Shown here piece by piece: positions 58,904-64,000 of a stretch of DNA of 64,000 nucleotides. Below the pieces are notes generated by a model. The model searched no databases. It was not told where the DNA came from and worked only from the letters and a program-made list of their open reading frames with translations. The position numbers and the translations under genes are program-made. The DNA comes from Wurfbainia villosa. Its lineage: Eukaryota > Streptophyta > Magnoliopsida > Zingiberales > Zingiberaceae. Numbering within the stretch: position 1 is the first letter of the stretch; every line of letters begins with the position of its first letter. Location of the stretch: positions 95,402,753-95,466,752 of the forward strand of contig CM046000.1 of NCBI GenBank assembly GCA_025175895.1, given 5' to 3'.

Positions 58904-59687
58904 GAATTTACAAATTATATTTTCTTATTACTACATTTTACTTTTCATGTTCATGGAACTAGCTTAGGACATACCTTATATATCATGTACCTATAGATTT
59001 AAGAAGCCAGCACATCTCACAACACATAGGATTAATGTGTTTGTGAACTGAGCCACGTAGACCAGCGTGAGATGTTAGACCTACTCCTGGTTCCAGATGT
59101 AGAATTAGTGCATCGCCATGAACCACGAAGTATAATCATCTATATTAATCGACTCTAATCAGGACTTATTGATCATTTTATATCAATCAAGTCAAAAAGA
59201 GTTGAACATACAATTAGATAAGCATAGTTTCAAATATATTATTTTCAAAATTATGAACAACATGCTTGGACTCAGATCAAATTTTTTTTTTTTTTGAAAA
59301 CCCTCCACTCTTTCCGATATATAGCAAAAGGGGGAGAAAAAGGCCAGAGTTAAGGGATCAATAATGGGTCAATTTTTTTTTATAACTTAACTTAGTACTT
59401 CATACTACTTATTCTCATGGCCAAAAGTTAAGTAAATGTTTATTTAACTTTAATTTTTGCAACTTAACTCTTTTTAGTTAACAAAAGGAAAAAAAACTCT
59501 TCTAGAGAAGCAAGTGTCAAGGGGGAGATTAAGATCTTCTTTCAAGAACTCACCCTCGGTCAAGGGGGAGGTTTCCTCAAGGGGTACCTGAAAGAAGAGT
59601 TAATCTTACTCCTAAGTGTACACTTTCACACTTGTTCTCTAATGCATATCATTTCCTTAACTTTGTATGTGGGTTTGCCATAGATCA
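58904..59687 (+). other. SIRE-type 3' non-coding region
   Basis: No ORF of note. Repeated AAGGGGGAG words occur (about 59327, 59519, 59562), leading to the polypurine tract. Confidence 0.7.
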
Positions 59688-59700
59688 AAAAGGGGGAGAT
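59688..59700 (+). other. SIRE-type polypurine tract
   Basis: AAAAAGGGGGAGAT directly precedes the 3' LTR start TGTTGGTGCAG. Confidence 0.9.
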
Positions 59701-60803
59701 TGTTGGTGCAGTGGGCACCTAAGTCGAACCTGAGTTTTGATTATAGCAAACGATACAAAGTTAAGCTCATTTCGTTATCTCACAAGCTGAATCGAGTTTG
59801 CAGAAAAGTGCTAAAGCTGGAGTTGAAGGCTAGCGACACCCGGAGGAAGCCGCGGTGGTCAGGCGACACTCGAGTGACTTCGAAGGGAGCCAAAGGAATC
59901 GAGTGGAAGGCCGAAAGCGAGAGATACAAAGTAAGTATCGAGGTAAGCTCATGTGTGTGAGCGTAAGTGAGGTCGTATCCTCCTTATGAGGATGTTCTTA
60001 AGCATAGATCCGACCAAAGACATCCCATGGATGGTCTAGGTCGAGATCGGATGGTCGGCGGCCGTCGAAATTATGTTTTTATTTAGCTAACTTGTTATTT
60101 CAGCAAGCGTCAGTTGACTCGACACAAGAGCCACTCGACTGCCTTCATCAGTCGACTGCTGAGGGTTGAGACTCGATTGACACTGCCATCAATCGACTGA
60201 TGGTCAAGGATCAGCTTCGAGGAGTCAAGCTTTATCACCTCATTCCAAGGGGCTTTGTGCCTAGTTTTGATTGGCTGAAGATCCACTCGATGAGGGGCTC
60301 ACAAACTATAAAAGGAGGGCTTCTCTAAAGGTTTTTCATCAATTAAAAAGTGCCCTAAAGACTCCATAACATGATGACACTTCAACGACTCCACGACGAC
60401 GAAGTGCTACAGAAATGTCGATGACACAAGCTCAAGCCTCCATCCATTTGGTCATCGGTAAAAGTCTTTTAAGTCATCCATTAACTCTTGTATTTACTTT
60501 CTATTCCACAAGCTTTTATTGCAACAAGGAGAGGGGGAGTGTCCCTCTACCTCAAGCTTTGGTTTTTTGTGTATTCGATTAACTCCTACCTCCAATGAGG
60601 AGGAGTTCGTTAGTGATTTGCCCTCTGTGCGTGGTCAAGGACCACTAGGGCCTTGGAGTTGTAGCCGTAAGCTACGAACCAAGTAAAATCTTATTGTGTT
60701 CATTTTATATTTCCGCTGCATTTACTTGTGTTTTGAAATGAATTCGACGAAAAGCTTTTATCGCTATTCACCCCCTCCCTCTAGCGATCGGCTCGATCCA
60801 ACA
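59701..60803 (+). repeat. SIRE-type 3' LTR
   Basis: 1103 bp, TGTTGGTGCAG...GATCCAACA, with intact TG/CA ends, TATA box at 60307-60313, and a TCGACTG word cluster at 60113-60200. It lacks about 20 bp of that cluster relative to the 5' LTR. Confidence 0.94.
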
Positions 60804-60836
60804 CAAATACCCGAAGGAAATCATTGAACTGTAACT
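60804..60836 (+). pseudogene. H0 coding end, part 3
   Basis: CAAAT duplication followed by the end of the H0 frame (YPKEIIEL, stop at about 60831-60833), which continues TNMSYLDVEVAMDK from before the SIRE insertion. The joined peptide reads naturally once one CAAAT is removed. Confidence 0.6.
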
Positions 60837-61280
60837 CCTACTTTTTTGAGAAATGTACTGAGATTCCTAAATAGAAAGTATTAATATCTGATAAAATAGT
60901 CTACATCTTTTTCTTCCTTCTTGAGTGAAACAGACACCCTTTCTCTACTACACATGATCACCCCTGATCAGAAACCTTCTTGGAGTCAACTACTACTTAA
61001 TTCCACCCGGGGGGTCACTCAAGCCGATTTGGGGAATAAAATATTTTAGGTTATTTTGAGTCACTTCTCGAGTAGGAAGGATTTACCACCGTTTAACTAT
61101 TCTGCCCTGCAGTCAAATGGATTTCGAATAACTCTTATCCCCTTAATCAAAGGAGGATACGCCTAGTCACCCTATGGTTAATGTTCTTACCTTTCCGAAC
61201 ACTAACCCTCTAATTACTTTGTTCAACCTTTCACCTCCCTCTTCTCTTCCCAAGAAGGGATATCGACTTTCCTTTCCTTT
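60837..61280. other. H0 3' flank, no gene seen
   Basis: No domain or long ORF. C/T-rich on the plus strand, becoming promoter-like toward 61281. Confidence 0.45.
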
Positions 61281-61287
61281 TATAAAT
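61281..61287 (+). promoter_or_regulatory. Possible TATA box before a short ORF
   Basis: TATAAATACC, 43 bp before an ATG at 61324, in a C/T-rich context typical of plant promoters and leaders. Confidence 0.4.
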
Positions 61288-61323
61288 ACCTACTACGAGT
61301 CCTTCTTCTTTCAACCCACTTCC

Positions 61324-61578
61324 ATGGATTCTTCGTCGCTCCCTATTAACATAAGTTCCGGCTTGGACTCCTTCGACTCAAGCCCCTTTGACTAAAACCC
61401 CTTCGACTCAACCTCCTCTGATAACTCGGCCACTCGTTCCACAACAACTTCAGCATACCGCCCGCCACCTCCTCCCATTCCCGCCGGCACTACAACTCCT
61501 AACACCAGGATGTCCTTCCGGCCTCTCTTCCCATCCTTTGGCAACCGGGTGTGGAACCCTCCTCTGGTCTGGGTATAA
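61324..61578 (+). pseudogene. Short Ser/Pro-rich frame of unknown function
   Basis: MDSSSLPINISSGLDSFDSS, PFD, a stop at 61393-61395, then in the same frame NPFDSTSSDNSATRSTTTSA and YRPPPPPIPAGTTT, ending WVWV-like residues and a stop near 61576. The single stop splits an 84-codon frame. I do not recognise a family. The start resembles the one at 62178 (M, acidic, Ser-Ser), and both follow a TATA box by about 50 bp. They may be copies of one leader ORF of a retroelement. Confidence 0.3.
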
Positions 61579-62118
61579 CTTGCAATGAACTCCAGAGCAC
61601 AAGATGACACTCCTCTTCCTTACCGGTTGAAGCTCCTCCTCCTCCCTTGCCTGAACTCCCCCCACCGCGACTGTAAGCTAGGGGTCCTCTTAGAGTAGTC
61701 CTGCTATCTCATTCAGAAGAGGAGTCTTCAGTTGGCCCCTCTAGTAGCGTCCGTTCTTTGTAAATAAAGCCTTTATTAATATAACTTTCAATCCCTGCAT
61801 CTATAAAAAGGAAAGAATATTGAGTTCATCATAACGTCTATATTCACTTTGAACATTCTCCGCAGAACAATTTTGTTAATACTTTGCCCATTCTAAAGGG
61901 CTGACCATGCACAGCAAAATTGGGGAACATCGTGGGAAAACACCTGAACAATGATTAGACTAAACCTACCAAATATTCACTCATTGTGCAGGATATGAAT
62001 GGTTATTTCATTATTAATGCATTCAACTACCCCCACTACCTCCCTCATATCTTCCCATCCCATCCTCCTTTACTCCCCTCATTTTCCACGAGGGTTAATT
62101 AATACTCCTCTTTTCCTC
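61579..62118. other. Unassigned sequence
   Basis: No ORF or repeat recognised. C/T-rich on the plus strand toward 62118. Confidence 0.4.
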
Positions 62119-62125
62119 TATAAAA
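62119..62125 (+). promoter_or_regulatory. Possible TATA box before the 62178 ORF
   Basis: CTCTATAAAAGCCTC, a near-consensus plant TATA box 53 bp before the ATG at 62178. Confidence 0.5.
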
Positions 62126-62177
62126 GCCTCTGATATCGCCTCTTGCCTGCACACTTCTCCATTCTTCTACCTCCGGC

Positions 62178-62348
62178 ATGGAAGACTCGTCAGAGCAAGG
62201 CAACAACCTTCCTTCTCCCGATCAATGCACTGAAGACCAGCGATGCATACAAGAACTAGAGGCAATGGTCAGAGACCTACGGAGGCATCTGCAGTCAGCC
62301 TCCACCCGCAGCTACTCCCTCCAGCAAGAACTGATCGTTGCCCAATAG
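62178..62348 (+). CDS. Small coiled-coil ORF of unknown function (possibly truncated)
   Basis: 56 codons: MEDSSEQGNNLPSPDQCTED, then a heptad-rich helix IQELEAMVRDLRRHLQSA and SYSLQQELIVAQ before TAG at 62346. If that TAG is a decayed CAG, as elsewhere in the window, the frame continues for about 35 codons (ALSKYHFLHQSHICHLHALS, CRRRAPVLPLERVI) to the next stop. The ATG choice rests on the TATA box 53 bp upstream and an acidic Ser-rich start. I cannot assign a family. It could be a leader ORF of the H0 element or of another retroelement. Confidence 0.35.
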   Translation: MEDSSEQGNNLPSPDQCTEDQRCIQELEAMVRDLRRHLQSASTRSYSLQQELIVAQ

Positions 62349-62864
62349 GCCTTATCAAAATACCACTTTCTACATCAATCTCACATCTGTCACCTCCATG
62401 CCTTATCATGCCGCCGCAGGGCTCCGGTGTTACCTTTAGAGAGGGTCATCCACAAAGCCCCTTAGTTCTTCTTAGGCTAGGATGCCTTTGTTTTACTTTT
62501 TCTCATGTAATCCTTCTGTATAATAATAAAAACCCTTATTCTGGAAATTTTGCATGTGTCTTTTCTTGTTGCATGTTGATTCTTCCCAAATGAATGAAAT
62601 ATCTTTGCACCATAGGTCAACACAGGAATTCGTCAATCTCACGCCCCAGCCCCCACCCCCTTTGATTTTTTAGCATCAGTCCATCATATCAACCCCTCCT
62701 TATCTAAGAGATAACCCCATGTAGGGATGAAATTCAGTTATAACAGATATAAACGATCTTACCTCTGTCTCCTTCCGTACAAGTCAGAATAAGAATTACG
62801 ACTTCCACCACCTTTTGGTAATGCTTCTTCCTCACACCCAACTCTCCCTGTTCATCAACACGAA
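62349..62864. other. Unassigned sequence before the tandem array
   Basis: No gene seen after the decayed frame. A possible polyadenylation context (AATAATAAAAACC at about 62521-62533) follows the ORF. Confidence 0.4.
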
Positions 62865-64000
62865 TGGATAGCAGCTTGACTTGGAGGCAAGCAGGAAAAA
62901 TAACGACGACTTGATTCGGGATTTAGCCATGTCAGATTGAAACAATACTTTTTATTTTGCACCTCTTCATCAGTGTCTCCACTTTGAACTTGACTCCTCC
63001 GTTCCGACACCACACGGGGATAGTAGCTTGGCTTGAAGGCAAGCTATAAGAATAGTGACGACTTGATCCAGGGCTTCGCATGGTCAAGTCGAAATAATTT
63101 TTTATTCTGCTGCTCTTCATTAGCGCATCTACCTTGAACCCAACTCCTCCGTTCCACCACCACACAGGGATAATAGCTTGGATTGAGGGCAAGATGAAAG
63201 AATAGTGACGACTTGACCTAGGACTTCATCTGGTCAAGTCAAAATAATTTTTTATTCCATTGCTCTTCATCAGTGCATCTACCTAGAACCCAACTTCTCC
63301 ATTCTACCACAACACGGGGATAATAGCTTGGTTTGAAGGTCAGCTAAAAGAATAGTGATGACTTGACCCAGGGCTTCGTGTGGTCAAGTCAAAATAATTT
63401 TTTACTCCACCGCTCTTCATCAGTGCATCTACCTTGAACGCAACTCCTCCGTTCCGACACCACATGGAGATAATAGCTTGGCTTGAAGGCAAGCTGTAAG
63501 AATAGTGATGACTTGAACTAGAGCATCGCCTTGTCAAGTCGGAATAATTTTTTACTCTACCGCTCTTCATCAGTGCATCTACCTTGAACCCAACTCCTCC
63601 ATTCCGACACCACATGGGAATAATAGCTTGGCTTGAAGGCAAGTTGTAAAAATAGTGATGACTTGACCCAGGCTTCGCCTGGTCAAGTCAGAATAATTTT
63701 TTACTCCGCCGCTCTTCATCAGTGCATCTACCTTGAACCCAACTCCTCCATTCCGGCACCACACGGGGATAATAGCTTGCCTTGAAGGTAAGATGAAAGA
63801 ATAGTGATGACTTTACCAAGGGCTTCACTTAGTCAAGTCAAAATAATTTTTTACACAACCGTTCTTCATCAGTGCATCTACCTTGAACCCAACTTCTCCG
63901 TTTCGACACCACATGGGGATAATAGCTTGGCTTGAAAGCAAGCAGTAAGAATAGTGATGACTTGACCCAGGGCTTCGCCTGGTCAAGTTGGAATAATTTT
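62865..64000. repeat. 150-bp tandem repeat array, at least 7.5 copies
   Basis: The word TAATAGCTTGG(C)TTGAAGG recurs at 63021, 63171, 63321, 63471, 63621, 63770 and 63920 (spacings 150, 150, 150, 150, 149, 150), with a more diverged first copy from about 62869. Each unit holds a hairpin GACTTGACC(C)AGG-loop-CCTGGTCAAGTC (best at 63657-63689) and a smaller AGCTTG...CAAGCT dyad. Because 150 is a multiple of three, minus-strand frames repeat the same peptide (CRNGGVGFKVDALMKSG). The array leaves the window on the right, so its size is unknown. It could be a satellite or a retroelement UTR repeat. Confidence 0.93.

Larger units (their letters stand above)
52340..60803 (+). mobile_element. SIRE-type Copia element, complete but degenerate
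   Basis: 8.46 kb, LTRs 52340-53461 and 59701-60803, primer site, gag-pol, polypurine tract, flanked by the duplication CAAAT (52335-52339 and 60804-60808). The pol wording (HALLLGSQRVVYNKAGLGF, DSGCSQHMT, YGLKQAPRAW, YVDDIIFG) is that of the SIRE/Maximus lineage. The LTRs have many differences, and gag-pol has more than ten breaks, so it is older than E3. The solo LTR at 26465-27538 is a second insertion of the same group. Confidence 0.94.

Noticed and set aside
62932..63764. Minus-strand ORFs in the 150-bp array as genes
   Set aside because: They repeat one peptide with the array period, have no start context or extension beyond the array, and are interrupted in several units.
62865..64000. 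CRISPR-like array
   Set aside because: Whole 150-bp units repeat, including what would be spacers, in a eukaryotic context.

Overview
The window is a repeat-filled stretch of a flowering-plant nuclear genome. The evidence is Ty1/Copia elements with methionine-tRNA-type primer sites, an Athila-like gag with an Asp-tRNA-type primer site, a CACTA DNA transposon with a TNP2-type transposase, an RTE-type LINE with a (TTG)n tail, and a plant PPR gene fragment. The mixture suggests a large, TE-rich genome, possibly a monocot, but the sequence alone does not fix the species. I see no intact host gene, no rRNA or tRNA gene and no CRISPR array.

Layout. 1-5985: Copia element E1 (minus strand), a deletion derivative broken at 1257 by another LTR that runs off the left edge. 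5986-9050: decayed retroelement flanks. 9051-11184: a gag-like, coiled-coil pseudogene of an old host retroelement (H0). It continues at 52118-52339 and again at 60804-60836, because two younger elements sit inside it. 11185-52112: Copia element E2 (minus strand, target duplication CACGT), about 41 kb long because it carries four insertions: a CACTA transposon in its 3' LTR (11848-22397), a solo SIRE-type LTR in its gag-pol region (26465-27538), a nearly intact young Copia element E3 in its gag (28391-37887), and an Athila-like compound unit in its leader (38438-49767). 52340-60803: a degenerate SIRE-type Copia element (plus strand, target duplication CAAAT). 60837-62860: the remaining flank of H0, with two TATA-box/short-ORF units. 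62865-64000: a 150-bp tandem repeat that runs off the right edge.

The order of events can be read from the target duplications. H0 is oldest. E2 and the SIRE element entered H0. CACTA, the solo LTR, E3 and the Athila unit entered E2. The RTE LINE (18613-21808) entered CACTA, and a second Athila-like element (LTRs at 40555 and 45731) lies inside the Athila unit. E1 belongs to the same Copia group as E2 and lacks three of these insertions (solo LTR, E3, Athila unit), so it serves as an unfilled-site control.

The most unusual structure is the unit at 38438-49767. Its two outer LTRs are in opposite orientation, both present their U3 (TGATAAC) ends outward, and they are flanked by a perfect 5-bp duplication (GCACT) that is single-copy at the E1 empty site. 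Normal LTR-element integration does not give this arrangement. Other points of interest are a PPR gene fragment inside the CACTA element, repeats with hairpin symmetry in the 150-bp array, and a 97-bp periodic motif in the E3 leader.
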